DNA of 64,000 nucleotides, taken from positions 10,228,501 to 10,292,500 of the forward strand of contig NC_081293.1 of NCBI RefSeq assembly GCF_030435805.1. Direction: 5' to 3'. The stretch comes from Mustela lutreola. Its lineage: Eukaryota; Chordata; Mammalia; Carnivora; Mustelidae. This document shows, piece by piece, positions 1 through 12,029 of the stretch. Within the stretch, counting starts at the first letter, position 1; each line of letters begins with the position of its first letter. Under the pieces are notes generated by a model, which worked only from the letters and a program-made list of their open reading frames with translations, made no database searches and was not told the DNA's origin. The translations under genes were made by a program, and so were the position numbers.

Positions 1-48
1 TGCGTGCTGCATGTATCTCAACAAAGCTGTTTTTAAAAAATCATGCCA

Positions 49-230
49 GGGTGCCTGGGCGGCTCAGTCGTTAGGCATCTGCCTCAGGCTCAGGTCATGA
101 TCCTGGGGTCCTGGGATCGAGCCCTGCATCGGGCTCCCTGCTCAGCAAGATGCCGGCTTCTCCCTCTCCCGGTCCTCCTGCTGTGTTCCCTCTCTCTCTC
201 CCTCTGACAAATAAATTTAAAAAAAAAAAA
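49..230 (+). mobile_element. CanSINE
   Basis: Plus-strand CanSINE: 'gggtgcctgggcggctcagt' head, A/B-box-like core 'ggtcatgatcctggggtcctgggatcgagcc' in two parts, CT-rich segment, AATAAA and poly-A tail. Flanked by AAAAAATCATGCCA at 35-48 and 231-244. Confidence 0.95.
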
Positions 231-244
231 AAAAAATCATGCCA

Positions 245-1879
245 CACACAGTAAGCCAAGCACAGAAGCCAGCCAGGGTTGTCCTGACTCCAAAACCGTG
301 CTCCCCCTCAGGAAAAGCAGATTGCCTAACTGGGTAGGAGGGTCATCCAGTGAGCTTGTCACACAGATTCCCCGGCCCACTGTGTCCAGTTGAGTCGAGG
401 CAGTGAGGCTGGGAGTGGGGTGGGGGGTGCTCCATGCTTAAAAACATCCCACTGGGTGGAGGGCAGGTGGTCTGCGGCCGCGGCTGGACAACCATGGTCC
501 CTGGCTCTGCGCCTCACAGCTCGCCACGGACCTTCGTCGGTGAGCACGCGGGTGAGCGGAGGGGAAGGAAGGAAGCAGAAAGAGAGAGACACGGAAGCTC
601 ATGGGCCGGGAGGTGTGTCGGAGGGAGATGCTGTGGGGGGCCGGGTCAGAGAGCCGCTCACGGGAGGGCACATCAAAGAGAAAAGGAACGTCAGAGGTGT
701 GTGGAAATTTCTCCAGAGGGGAGAGAGAACAAACACATCCTGGTCAAGTTTGCCACCTGCCTGGGTCTTCCGGAATGACTCGCTTCACGCTCAAGTGTAA
801 TCCTTGAAAGGAAGAGAATTTCAGCGAACTTGAGGTAACCCATTCTCTGGGGCTTCTTTTTGAAGAACTAATCTGAACAAGCTTGGAAAGCACCCAGCGG
901 TGGTTAAATTTCAATCTTTTTGTGCTGTTACATCTTTGTTCCCTTTACCTTCTCCTTGAAGTGGAAGTGATTGATGCTTGAGTAACTTTGGCTGTTGAGT
1001 AATGTTTATTCAGACCGCAGGGGAACAAGATAGGGTTTAAGTACGAGGTGGGCACGTTTCCTTTGAATGGCACAAGTTGAGGCTTTGAAAGTCAAGTGTA
1101 TTCCCAATTGCACAGTATAATAACGAGAGAGGGGCCAGTGGGTAAAAAGTCTCCTGCAGACAATCCGTGTGCAGAACTCAAGTGCAGCTCAAACACTATC
1201 CCAAAGCCACCTGAGTCGAAGTCCCGGGTCATAAATATTGACTGGGGCCTGGAACGTTCTGAGGATATCTTAGGTCTTGCGGTGAGCACTTTTGACCTCG
1301 GAACTGGAGGGCTTTGTAAAGAAGCTTCTGAGGCTGTGAGGAAAGAGGCAAGTCCTGTTTCCATATTTCAGACCTTCTGCAGGTAGTGGTGGTCCCAGCC
1401 TCACCTGGCACCTCAGGGGTCTGCGGAGACTAGCGAGAAGAAGGAACCTCCCCTGAGACACCCGTGATGATGGTGATCGCCTCCGGAGGAGCCCCAGCAC
1501 CTCCATGTGTGGGCTCCTTCCTGTCCCTTGGCTCTAGTGGGCCAGTGGTACAGCCAACAGGGCTCAGACCCGTCCAAAACACACCCAAGGATTTGGCTTG
1601 GCACGCTATTATTTGATCTCAAAATCCAAAAATATGCAAGCAAACGCAGGAAAGAGTAATTGTCCTCATTTTGCTAGGGTGGTCTAATACTTGAAATTGG
1701 TCCTCTTTGAACCTCTGGGTTGGAGATGGAGCGAGAGCCCTACATGCTCCAGGGAAGCAAAGTTAAGAGTTTTCTGAGCTCTCGGTTTGGGCTCCATTGA
1801 TAAGCGTTGGTGGTGCTTGAAATGGCCCTCTCCTTCTGGGGGGCGCTGCAGCGGTGGAGGGAAGAGCTGAGGGCCTCTG
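245..1879. other. Intergenic sequence, nothing recognised
   Basis: About 1.6 kb downstream of WDR11 in gene orientation. Open frames here are short and overlap in several frames with no domain or family resemblance. Confidence 0.6.
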
Positions 1880-2050
1880 CCTATTCTCCCCAAGAGCTTC
1901 CAGAAGGAATGCCCCCCGGCACCAGCTTGAGTTTAGCCTGGGATGCCTGTGTTGGGCTTCTCACCCACAGAACCGTGAGACAGGCTAGTGTTGTTTCAAG
2001 CCAGGACATTGGGACTATTTGTTACCTCACCAACAGAAAACTAATATACG
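1880..2050 (+). mobile_element. MLT1-type LTR fossil, 3' end (ERVL-MaLR)
   Basis: Old LTR piece recognised by 'gagcttccagaaggaatgcc', 'cacagaaccgtgagacaggc' and 'ttgttacctcaccaacagaa', the terminal part of an MLT1 LTR. Solitary, diverged, no coding content. Confidence 0.72.
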
Positions 2051-2344
2051 GGTTAGGATCATGGGTGTACGAGTTCTTTGACAAGTGCTGTCTAGATGGA
2101 AACCGGAAGGGTCCCTGTTGCTCAGAGGCCAGGAGGGCTGGGGACATCCGCCGAGTCGACACCACATCCCCACAGATGAACGTGTCAGACTCGCCCTCCC
2201 TCTTTGTTTAGGCTCCTCTCTGCATGGAGAAAACTCGCAGAGACCTCGGTGTCCAACGTCACCCCTCCTGCACCCACTGAGGCACGTAACTTCGTCCCCA
2301 GCAGAGGGGAGGGCCTCGGGACAGCTGGGGTCCTTGGCCTTAGC

Positions 2345-2495
2345 CAGAGGTTCTCAACCCTGGTGTCACATTAAAAGCACCCAGACACCTTTGGAAGCCT
2401 GCCAGTGAGCGGGCCCCCACCTCGGAGACACCGATTGGCCTGGTCTGTGGGGCGGCCTGGCCCCGAGCATCTTGTAAACACTCCGGCAGCAGCGG
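2345..2495 (+). mobile_element. hAT-type MER element fragment (MER5-like)
   Basis: Begins 'cagaggttctcaaccctggt', the terminal inverted repeat shared by MER5-class hAT elements, followed by 'cacattaaaagcacccagac' and a GC-rich centre. The right inverted repeat is lost. Exact subfamily uncertain. Confidence 0.6.
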
Positions 2496-2504
2496 CCAGT
2501 ATGG

Positions 2505-2632
2505 GGAGAGCTTGCGGGGGCCTGGGGAGAGCTGGAGAGAGCTGGGGGGAGCTGGGGGGCTGGGGGGTGCTAGGGGAGTTGGGGGAGCTGGGGGGAGCTG
2601 GGGGAGGTGGGGGAGCTGGGGGGAGCTGGCCA
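2505..2632. repeat. G-rich minisatellite (GGGGGAGCTG-like units)
   Basis: Roughly twelve imperfect units of 9-11 bp (variants gggagagctg, ggggggagctg, gggggtgctag) on the plus strand. Numerous runs of four to six G give strong G-quadruplex potential. Similar units appear briefly again near 19710-19737. Confidence 0.88.
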
Positions 2633-2649
2633 AGAGAAGCCACCTCACT

Positions 2650-5454
2650 CATGGGCCATGCGGGAGATCGTCCCTCTCACTCTGGGGGACTCCGGTGTCC
2701 GATTTCTCCAGCCCCTGCAGCCTGGCTGGCGTCAGTTTGCCCGCTAAGCCAGCTCCTCCCAGACAGGCAGGCTCAACCATAAATTTTAATTCAAAACTTT
2801 TCCTTTTTATTATTTTCAAATGCTCAAGGCCCTCAATGCGATGCGAAATTTCTCCCCTGCTCTGACCTGCAGAAGAGCAGGGTTTCCCTGCCAGTTCCCC
2901 TTCCACAAGGGGTGCCCCCTGCCCCCCGCACACATACACATGAAACTGGTGATTCTTTGCATCTGTGGATACTGTTCCAGCGCGAGGCCAGTGACTTCAC
3001 CCAGCTAAACTCTTCGTGTGGTGGCTCCTTCTCTGGGGCCAAATGGAAAGCAAATCTGGATAATCGTGGGTAATGTCAGTGCGCCGGCAGGGGCTCAGGA
3101 CTCCGCCTGCACAGGCCGCCTCCTCAGGGAAGCCCAGGAAACTTGTCCAGGCACGAATGGCCGCTGCTCCATGGCCCATGAGCTCACCTGCATGCCTGGG
3201 CCGTTGTGTGTCTTGACTGCGCGCCTGAAGCCGCCGTGTGCCCAGCGGGGACCGAGCGCTTCCCACCTGGCCTCCCGCCTGAAGTACGGGAAAACCTCAG
3301 CGGAAGGCTTGCGTCGCACCTGGAGACAGTTCCTGGTTTGCACCCCCCAACCCATCCTCTGGGGTGCGAGCCCAAGCATGGGATGGTCCGTCCTTGAGAT
3401 CACGCTGCCCCAGGGAGGGACCACTGTTGGCCCAGAAATCCTGGGGAAGTCACATTGCTCTGGTGAGCCAGAGAAATCGGATCCAGTGGGTCTAGGGCCT
3501 GAGGTTCCGTGTTCCGAACAAGCCCGTCGGGGGCTGCTGACGCTGCCTGCTCTGGGGTGAACCACACTGAGGGACAGTAGGGCCTGGGGTGGGGGGGGGG
3601 CAGGGGTCGGCTCTGACCGGCTCTAGAGCTGGGTCCCAGCCCAGCTAGAGCTTCCATGGAAACATCTCTAGTGTAGAGGCGGGAAGAGGAGCCCTAGAGT
3701 GCGTGGAGGGATGCATAGCGGCGTGACCCCGCACGCTGTGGCTCGCGGGTAGCAATGATGTTGCCAAAAAGCCATCAGCAGAGGCGGCCTCCCACCTCCC
3801 TGCCCTCCTTGCCAGACTCTACTGTGCAGCAGGGAAACCAGAGTCTGTTCCCTTGTCGGCTCGCTCTGTGGCTCCCGGAGGCTAGGCCATCCTCTCCCAG
3901 AGGCTGGAGCAACCCTCCATCAGGGGATGGACCACCTGTCCGGCCTGAGCCCCTGGCTGGCCTCCCACCCGCTCTCAGGCCCGAGCCCAGGGACACCTCG
4001 TCATCTCAGAGCCCCAGCCACAGACACTTCCTCTGTGTGGTCTCCCCAACTTCGGCTAGAACTCTTGTGCTCTCCGGGTCTCAGAATGCTTCGTACCCCT
4101 GCCCATCTCTGGAGCTTTCCTTGGGGTGCTGTCCCTGTCTCCCCTGCCAGCCTCTGGGCACCTCAAGAAGACCACCCGCCAGGCCTGTGGCCGGCATCCA
4201 GCCGATGCCTGCTCAAGACGGAAATCCTAACGAGACAGGGAAGTGCCACCCGGTTTAGCTCAAGGGGGCCCAGCGGGCAGGGTGGAGAGTTACTGCCAGG
4301 AGTGGAGGGGATGTCCAGCTCTCGCGCTCACTCTGACACTCCCCCTGCTCCTTCCTCAAGGAAGAAGCCCCATGTCTGCAGCCAGCCCCATGAGCGGGGC
4401 CAGTTGGTGGGAACCTGATGCTGAGGGTCCCTTGACGAGGATGCGTGTCCCCAACAGTGAGGCCAGACCGCTCATGTTGGAACACGTCTCTGTATGAATA
4501 CTGAAGTCAAGTGAGGGTTGATTCTCAATGTGAAATGGTCTGTAGGCGTTAAATTCAGCAGGAATTCCTTGTAGTTTTTTTACTCCCTCTCTTTGAAGGA
4601 GGGGTGTGGCTTAAGACTTTCCCTAGGGTCTGGGTCCTAAGTAAGCCCAGTCCCTCTAGAGGTCCTGCAGACACCCCCAGGCTGGGGATCGGGGGCCGGG
4701 GGGCTGTGGGGGCTCAGGGGCAGGGAGGGAAGCCTTTTCTCCTCTTCCGTTGTCTTCTCAGTGGAGCAGCAATGTGCCCGTCTAGAGCAGCTAGTGGCTT
4801 CTCTTTCCTGCCTCCGAGCTGACCTCTTCCTCCAGCTCCCTCCTCTCCCAGAGGGAAGGGAGTTCCCTTCAGGGTAGCTCAAGCCAGGAGCTCAGGGACA
4901 ACCACGGGGAAGTCATGACCAAGAAATCAACATACTGTTTGACAGCGGCCCTCCGGGGGCGATTATACAACTGATCCTGGGTGTTGTACAGCCCAAAGCC
5001 CCTTCCAGGGGCCTGGCTGGTGCTGGCCAGAGTGCTCATGCCGGGGGGGCTGTCCGCCCCCACCCCACCCGCAAGTGTATGAGTCCCTCTAACCCCAGGT
5101 GTCTTCAATGCCCGGCCCCTGCCCGGCGCCCCAGGAAACACACCTGCAGCCTGCAGCCTCCTGACCTGGGCTGGGCCAGGCAGGTGCGTGCTCCCGGCGC
5201 CCCGCCACTCCACATTCCACCTCGCCTCACCTCCGGGCTGGCTCAGACAAGCCGCTACCCCCATCCCCCACCAGCTCCGGATGCCCAAACAGAGGCCTCT
5301 CCCTCTCCTCAACTGGGCGTAATTGCAACCTGAATGTGTGTGTCGGGAGGGTCCAGGGAGAGCGTGTTAACAAGCCAGGAGGCTCCTGCTCTGAACGCTT
5401 TGGCAATCAGGACTCGGGCACCGTGCGTAAGGCCGAGAAGCAGAGAGAGTGTAG
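2650..5454. other. Intergenic GC-rich sequence, no gene supported
   Basis: High-GC stretch in which long open frames occur on both strands by chance; none resembles a known family or shows splice-consistent extension. A poly-G run sits at 3588-3600. No repeat named. Confidence 0.55.
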
Positions 5455-5725
5455 GGACGGAGCTAATTAAGCTGTAAACCATCCCCAGAGCCCCAGTGCA
5501 TTTGTAATTACGCTCTCTGATCTCAGAAGCCCCTCGGGCACTCCGGGAGAGCTTGGGGTGGGGGGAGGAAGGGGGAGCCGATGATTGAGAAGTTCATCAG
5601 GGCTTTGAGAATGGATTTTCATGAAACTGACATTTACACCGTTCTTGGAGAATCTGCTCCCTGAAAAGAACCATAAACCATGCCTAATTCTGCCACGTGA
5701 TCTGAGGAGCTCCAATCGGCCGGCC
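5455..5725. promoter_or_regulatory. Candidate conserved noncoding element
   Basis: AT-core homeodomain-type sites (AGCTAATTAAGC at 5460-5471, TGTAATTACG at 5502-5511) and GATGATTGAGAAGTTC-like sequence in otherwise GC-rich DNA, with no repeat signature. Judged only on motif content; conservation could not be tested. Confidence 0.3.
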
Positions 5726-6034
5726 CCAGGGGGTCCTGACTTGTTTTATGTAGGTCAGGGGACCCCTGTGTGGTATGATTTTGGAAGCCCCCCCTCCCTT
5801 GCTCCTGCCCACGGAAATACCCCAGCTCAACGCACTGGTGCTGAAAATCGTATAGCTGTTTAATTCTGGTGCTTTTAACCTTGCCAAAACCCAAACATAG
5901 TGGCTTGCCTTCCCCACGCTGCACCTCAGTGGGAAGGAGAGTAACCCAGTTTTAAGGGTGGGACCACATTGCGGTAGTCCCAACCTGTCCTCTTTTTTTG
6001 AACAGTCAACAAATCAAAACACGATCTAATACTT

Positions 6035-6185
6035 AGGTCTGATTTTTTCCTGTGGGTAAACGGAGGACCCGAAAGAGCCGGGGACCTCGTTCGAGAGCAC
6101 ACAGGCAGAAAGGTGGCAGAGCGGGAACGGCAGCCAAGTCTGGCTTCAAATCTAGCAGACTCTGCAGTTTCTAAGAAGCTGAGTG
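6035..6185 (-). mobile_element. MIR SINE
   Basis: Reverse-complement MIR: 'gtgggtaaacggaggacccg', 'agcacacaggcagaaaggtggcagagcgggaa', 'aagtctggcttcaaatctag'. This is the standard antisense MIR core. Confidence 0.72.
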
Positions 6186-6189
6186 AAAA

Positions 6190-7075
6190 AGAAGAAGCTG
6201 GAATGCTGAGGACTTGTCAAGCATCGTCCTGCAGAGGCCGGGACTGGGGAAGGCTTCGATCCACAAACGGCAGGAGCCCGAAGTCGGCTTCCATGATCAC
6301 CTTTGGTCATTTTTCGATTTGTTGATTGTTAGAAAAAATCCAGGCTGGGGACGTAGCCTTGCTACAAAGGATAAATTACAAGCAGAAACTCTCACGCCGA
6401 TACGCTGGCATCTGTTAAGCCCATCCTCTCGCGCAGCAACTGGCCCTGCGGACAACTGACTCGGGTCTGGGCTGAGCACAGGTTCCTCCAGAAACCCCTT
6501 TCCCCAGACAGTCCCACATAACTAAATAGCAGCAGCTCATCTGGGCTCAACCTTTGAAGAAAACCAGATAATACTGGGCTCAACCCAGTTTAGGCAGTGA
6601 CTATTTCTTCTAAAAACAAAGAAGGAGACAGACAGAATTCCTGCCTGAATCCGTTCACCCTGCCCCTGCGGCCAAGCCCCGGGAATTCTGCCCTGGCGGG
6701 GAAGATTCAGACAGACCTCAGCACTTTTCTGAGAAACGGGGATTTGGGCCAGAATCTCCTCCCATGATTCTGGTTCCCAGAGCGGCCACAAGGCACGTCA
6801 GCGGGAGCCGGCCCTCCAGAGCCTTCCAAGTCCCCAGAGCAAAGCTCGGGAATCTTGAGACTTTTTTCTATTTTTACTACAAATCATAAAGGAGAAACAA
6901 CTAATTTTTCATCAAGCTTTACTGTGAATTGAAGAGTTGAGGAACACAGCCCGGTCCCTGGCATCAAGTAAGCGCCCCCAAAGTTGTCATTATCAAAAGA
7001 GTACGTTTCTGGCTATCAAGGTAGCTCTCTCATTGTAAACAAACTTGTAAAACCCTGAGACGTACAAAGACGTCA
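6190..7075. other. Intergenic sequence, nothing recognised
   Basis: No gene, named repeat or RNA structure seen in this stretch. Confidence 0.55.
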
Positions 7076-7079
7076 TTAA

Positions 7080-7520
7080 ACTCATCTATAATCCAAACTC
7101 CCAGACACGGCACCTTGTGGATCTATCTCCTTCCAGATCTTTTTCTACCTGTAAACTCAATGTATCGATCATATAGACTTGGTACGTCGATATCACACAC
7201 CGTAAGTGGAACAGATCTACTCGCAAAGATGGGATCGCGGCGTAGGTGCTGTTTGACTCCAGTTCCGCTGTGCGTCCTTCCATAAACCCCTCTTGGTGGT
7301 AACAAGCATTCTGTAATAACATAACAGCTCTCCGATGAGCATCCTTGCACAAGGACGCACATCCTTGTCCAGCCTTCAATCTCTTGCCTGATGATTTTCT
7401 CTGGATAATTCCCAGCAATTGGGCTGTCAGAGTTAAAGATTTTAGGGACGGGGTGTCCAACTGTCCTCCAGAAGGAGCACACCAGTTTCCCTCCCGACAT
7501 CTTTTCGGGTGTCAACAACA
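7080..7520 (-). mobile_element. Old LINE-1 (L1M) fragment, antisense
   Basis: Plus strand shows inverse-L1 phrases such as 'tccttccagatctttttcta', 'gatgagcatccttgcacaag', 'ctctggataattcccagcaa' and 'tccaactgtcctccagaagg'. Strongly diverged with no ORF. Confidence 0.72.
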
Positions 7521-7629
7521 CCTTGACATGCATTGACCCTCACTATTCATGGGTTCTGAGTTTTTGTATTCACAAGAATTGGTCCAGAAAGTCTCTATAG
7601 AGAAGACAACCCAAACTTTTTATCTTTTC

Positions 7630-7690
7630 ACCTGTGATCCCCCTGGTACATAGTAAACACTCAATAAATGCAGTGCATCTTGGATGAATA
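7630..7690 (+). mobile_element. MIR 3' end fragment
   Basis: 'ctggtacatagtaaacactcaataaatg' (read in two parts) matches the 3' end of MIR. Very short. Confidence 0.55.
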
Positions 7691-8321
7691 GGAAGAAAGT
7701 CAGAGGTGGTTATATAGTTTGGACCCCGGGTCAAGATCCTGGAGTTTTTGTTTTCTCTTTTTTTAACCGGTATCTTTCCCTGTCCTGCCTTCAGCTGGTT
7801 CTCACAGGCATCTCTCGGAGGCAGAAACACCCCTCCCAGAAAAGCAAACTCCAGATGTCACCCTTGATCTTTTACCACTCATTAAATCGTAAGGCCACCA
7901 GTGGCATTGATGTAGCATGGATAATCGTATTTTCCCAACTGAAGAGTAGGAAACAACGATGTTATCTGATTTATAAATCTATTTATGTGGAAGAAGAAAA
8001 ATATTTGCAGAAGAATAATATTTTGTGACACGTGCAGATTATGCAGAGTTCAAATTTCAGTGTCCATAAAAATGGGGTTGGAATGCAGCCACGCCCATTT
8101 GTTCCCGATCGGCTATGGCTGATTCCGCTGTTTTACCACGGAGTGGAGTAGTAGCTATGGGAAAGGGACAGCCCCAAAACCTAAAACATTTACTCCCTGG
8201 TCCTTACAGGAAAGTTTGCCGGCTTCTCGCCTAGAGGTAGGCTACTTGGTGACAGCATACTTTAATTGTATGTGTGTGCACACAGAGACACGAGTAGTGC
8301 AAAAACGCTTTTGTTGAGAAA

Positions 8322-9045
8322 AGCGGTCCTCCAACTACTTGGCCTCAGAATCCTTTTCCATCTTGAAAAACACTGCAGACCTAAGAGAGCTTTTGCTAAA
8401 TGTGGGTTGTATCTATTGATATCTGCCGTATTTGAAATTAAATCTATGAAGCACTTAAAAATTGATTAATTCACTGAAAATAACACAATAATCCCACATC
8501 ATATTAATATATGTACCACATTTTTAATGAAAACAAAAAAACCCCCTATATTTTCCAGAGCAAAAATGTCAGTGGAGAGGAGTGGCATAATTTTAAGTAT
8601 TTGCAAATCTCTTTGAAATCTGGGTAAATAGAAGACAGTGAGATTCTCATCACTCCTTCTGGGGTCACTCCATTGAAACCTAACATGTGACACAGCCTGT
8701 GGAAAACTCTACCATGAGGGCAAAAAAAAGAAAAATAACATCTTAGTAGTACTATAAAAAATAGTTTTGGGGCACCTGGGTGACTGAGTGGGTTAAGCCT
8801 CCGCCTCGGGACATGGCTCGGGACATGGTCCCAGGGTCCTGGGATCGGGCCCCGCATCGAGCTCTCTGCTCAGCAGGGAGCCTGCTTCCTCCTCTCTCTC
8901 TGCCTGCCTCTCTGCCTACTTGTGATCTGTCTGTCAAATAAATAAATAAAATCTTAAAAAAAAAAAAAGTTTTGACATAGTGGATCCTCTGAAAGTTTCT
9001 TGGTGAACCCCAGGGGGCGCCTGGGCCACACTTTGAGAACTACTG
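8322..9045 (+). mobile_element. Non-autonomous hAT-Charlie element, split by a CanSINE
   Basis: An old hAT element: internal phrases 'gtatctattgatatctgccg', 'gcaaatctctttgaaatctg', 'aaaataacatcttagtagta' and a right end '...ggccacactttgagaactactg' matching the hAT inverted repeat TTTGAGAACCACTG. About 525 bp once the CanSINE at 8770-8967 is removed. No transposase. The exact MER name is uncertain. Confidence 0.75.
8770..8967 (+). mobile_element. CanSINE inside hAT element
   Basis: Plus-strand CanSINE flanked by AGTTTTG at 8763-8769 and 8968-8974. It interrupts the older hAT element near its 3' end and contains a small internal duplication of 'cgggacatgg' (8807-8828). Confidence 0.93.
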
Positions 9046-9049
9046 CTTT

Positions 9050-9875
9050 AGAAACAGTGTTCGCAGGGTGAAGTCTCTGTAAGAGGGCTGACTGAGCTGG
9101 AGCCAAGAGCACACCTTTGTCCCTGCTCCCAACAAGGTAAGCAGAGTCTCGGAGATGGAAAAGGTTAGGACAACCCGGGCTATCCCCTCACACCTGGGCT
9201 GGGGACAGCTGCTCACTTGCAGCCCCAGCAGCCAAAGTCGTGAGAGAAGCAGGCAGGGCTACAGAGGTGACCACTCCTCCTCCCCCGGTCCCAGCCTTTC
9301 CACAGGCTTCCTCCTTCTTCCTCCTGATTTCTCCTCCTCTCTACCCTCTCCATGAGCTGGGGGAGAGAAGCCAGGTGACACGCCACCCTTTGTGTCATTG
9401 GGGAGGACCAGGTCAGTTTGCATTTCACACGGATCCTTCCTTCAGCGGGGGAGCCCTTCCCCAGAGCCTGCACGCCAGTCCCTTCCTGGGGCTCCCCAGG
9501 CGCCAGCTGCACCAGCATCTTCACGATCCCAACTTCTCTCACATGGTACGTGAGAGTCAGTCAATTTCCCAGCTTGCTTTTTGCTCTTTTTTCATTTTTA
9601 AATTGTTGTTACTATTGTGCAAAGACAGCACAGTCTGTCTACAGACCCTGAGCACAGAAGTAAAGTGTCCTGAGCATGAAGGGGAGGTCTAAGACGGGCT
9701 AGAAGCAGATTGCTGCTTCCAGCTTGGCGGGATTCTGATGAGAGCATGAGTCTGCCTGTACCGTCCACTCACTAAGTACCAAGTACAATGTCAAACCCTG
9801 AGACCGCAGATTGCACACCCCGCCATCTGCTTTTCCCCTTTCCTTTCCTTCTAGAAGCCACAGTTGTCAGTGAGG
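9050..9875. other. Intergenic sequence, nothing recognised
   Basis: No gene or nameable repeat. Pyrimidine-rich around 9270-9350. Confidence 0.55.
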
Positions 9876-9879
9876 CACG

Positions 9880-10215
9880 TGGCTTGCCAGTATAGAGACA
9901 ACATCTACGTGCCTCCCTTGTATCCAGGTGTGGCCTCAGGACTAATGTTGGGTCAGTGAGAGGTACAGATGAGCCCTGTGCCTCTGTTTCTCTCTCCCGT
10001 TCCTTCCTGCTAGTCGCAGTGAGGTTCTGATGACTCCGGGCTTGGTGACCATAGGGGGCCGAGCGGTGGAAGCAACTTGTCGAAGGAGTTGGAGCGACAG
10101 GTGAGAAGGAGCCTGACAGTGGGAATACACCAGCCTGGATGGCCTGGCCGTCGTCTTTTGAAGGAAATAACTATCTTTCTTTTGTTTTAAACCACTGTCT
10201 TCTGTTATGGTTGAA
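9880..10215 (+). mobile_element. Possible MaLR-type LTR fossil
   Basis: Layout resembles the 3' part of an MLT1-like LTR ('gccagtatagagacaacatc', a TC-rich middle, 'ttttgttttaaaccactgtc' near the end). Diverged and without internal sequence. Family assignment is tentative. Confidence 0.4.
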
Positions 10216-10274
10216 TAGATTCACAATGAAGATCTTTAAGAGTCATTTCTTTTGAACCTAGTAACAACAGTGTG

Positions 10275-10400
10275 ACATCAACACTTTCCAGGCGAGGCCG
10301 ATAGAGATCATGTAACAAACCCAAGGCCGTGTAGCCAAGGAGGGCTGAAACAAAGACTGTAGCCTGGGCACTCAGCATTCCAATCCTGTGCTTTTAATAA
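10275..10400 (-). mobile_element. MIR SINE fragment
   Basis: Antisense MIR: 'ccaggcgaggccgatagaga', 'aacccaaggccgtgtagcca', '...ctgggcactcagcattccaatcctgtgctttt'. Confidence 0.65.
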
Positions 10401-10584
10401 TATACTTTTCTCCCCACTATTTCAATAAATGACTGGCCTTCTTCCTTTTGAAGTTGGTTTTTCTGACTTCCTTCATTTCCTGTTTATAAAAATCCACTGC
10501 TTGATACTAGCTTCTAGAGTAGGGCCACTGGGTTGCCAACTACAAATGGGGCAATAATACCCTTATTTATTATAAGGGAACTTA

Positions 10585-10608
10585 CACACACACACACACA
10601 CACACACG
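10585..10608. repeat. (CA)n microsatellite
   Basis: About twelve AC units ending in ACGC. Confidence 0.9.
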
Positions 10609-10609
10609 C

Positions 10610-11190
10610 AAATGCTAATGGTACGTATCAATCTCAAATGAAATGCTGGGGGTCTTCCTCGCTGCTCAGACATTGGCTTTTAGACTCTCTACACACTGAT
10701 CATGATCCTAAACCCACAAACCAATCCTATAATTTGGGATCATACTCTCTGGAACGTCGAACCTCCTTGATACCATGGAAAGGGAAGAGAACCCTTGGAT
10801 ATCCCACCCTGTTCTGTTTTGTGCTTCAACCCAGAAGGAACAGGTCACTTCCGCTCACAACCCATTGGGCAGAACTGGTCACATGACCCCAACGATCTTC
10901 CAGGGGGCTGGACATGGACTCTTGATAGGTGTACGGTAAGCTGGAGGTCTTTGCCATCTCGTGCAAGCATCAACATGTCTACAGTCATGAGTCCTCCTAA
11001 AAAATATTCTGAGTTCTTTCCTTAATCTCTGGTGGATGCTGGTGGACATTTCTAAGCTCCAGTTAATGGGAAAGCACAGACGCAGAAGGACTTCCATGGG
11101 CATTTCTGGCCAAGTGACAGAATGGGTTAGGATTTTAATATTTGATGGTTAGGAGCAGTTAGGCAAGTGGTGCCTGAGAATTAAAAGAGG
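10610..11190. other. Intergenic sequence, nothing recognised
   Basis: No gene or repeat identified. Confidence 0.5.
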
Positions 11191-11197
11191 ATACGTA

Positions 11198-11405
11198 GGG
11201 GCACCTGTGTGGCTCAGTGGGTTAAAGCTTCTGCCTTCAGCTCAGGTCATGATCCCAGGGTCCTGGGATTGAGTCCTGCGTCGGGCTCTCTGCTCAGCAG
11301 GGAGCCTGCTCCCCCCGCCAACTGCCTGTCTCTCTGCCTATTTGTGATCTCTGTCTGTCAAATAAATAAATTTTAAAAAAAGAAAGAAGAAAAAAAATAA
11401 AAAAG
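11198..11405 (+). mobile_element. CanSINE
   Basis: Plus-strand CanSINE with head 'ggggcacctgtgtggctcag', the 'gcctatttgtgatctctgtc' segment and an AAATAAATAAATTTT plus A-rich tail. Flanks AAAAGAGGATA and AAAAAGATA form an imperfect target-site duplication. Confidence 0.92.
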
Positions 11406-11419
11406 ATAGTGGCCCAAGA

Positions 11420-11980
11420 AGAAATAAGGCTATTGATCCATCCGGTTCTGACTTCCAGCCACCGGGAAACCTTGGGCAGCTCCTGTGGCCCCTGCCCACT
11501 CTTCTACCCACTCCAGTCCTCCCATAAGGTTGAGAGCAAATGCACACACAGATTTGGAATTTGGACTTTGGAAAGAGATGGACTCAAGAATACGAATGAA
11601 GAGAAATGTAGATCATTATTTATATCCTGAGTCCTCCAGTCTAAACACATTAGATTTTATCTAGAAGTTAGACTAGCGGAATGGTCAGCTTCTCTCTTTT
11701 ATAGTTGGCCAATTCCAATTAGTACCAAGGATCTAGTTGAACCAGGGGCTGGCCTGTTTTTGCTCTGGATAGCAAATCAGTCTCTCAGATATTTACGTTG
11801 TCCCTAGCATGTGCATGGTACAACGCTAATGAATAATGAATACTTGCATGTTTGTGAAGGAACAGTGCAATGCACTCAAGGCAACAAGACAAGTTTTATA
11901 GTCAAACATGCCACTTGGGTAATATTTACAAATAGCCCAGAAAACCTCACTCTTCAAAGTCTTTTTAGAAGTTTACACGC
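11420..11980. other. Intergenic sequence, nothing recognised
   Basis: No gene or named repeat seen between two SINEs. Confidence 0.5.
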
Positions 11981-11981
11981 T

Positions 11982-12029
<48 letters not shown>

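Noticed and set aside
49-230. tRNA-like sequences in the SINEs as tRNA genes
   Set aside because: The heads derive from tRNA-Lys but lack an intact cloverleaf and are joined to CT-rich and A-rich tails with target-site duplications, so they are SINEs.
3018-3565. Overlapping 150-180-codon open frames on both strands
   Set aside because: Mirror-image long frames are typical of GC-rich sequence lacking stops; no family signal.
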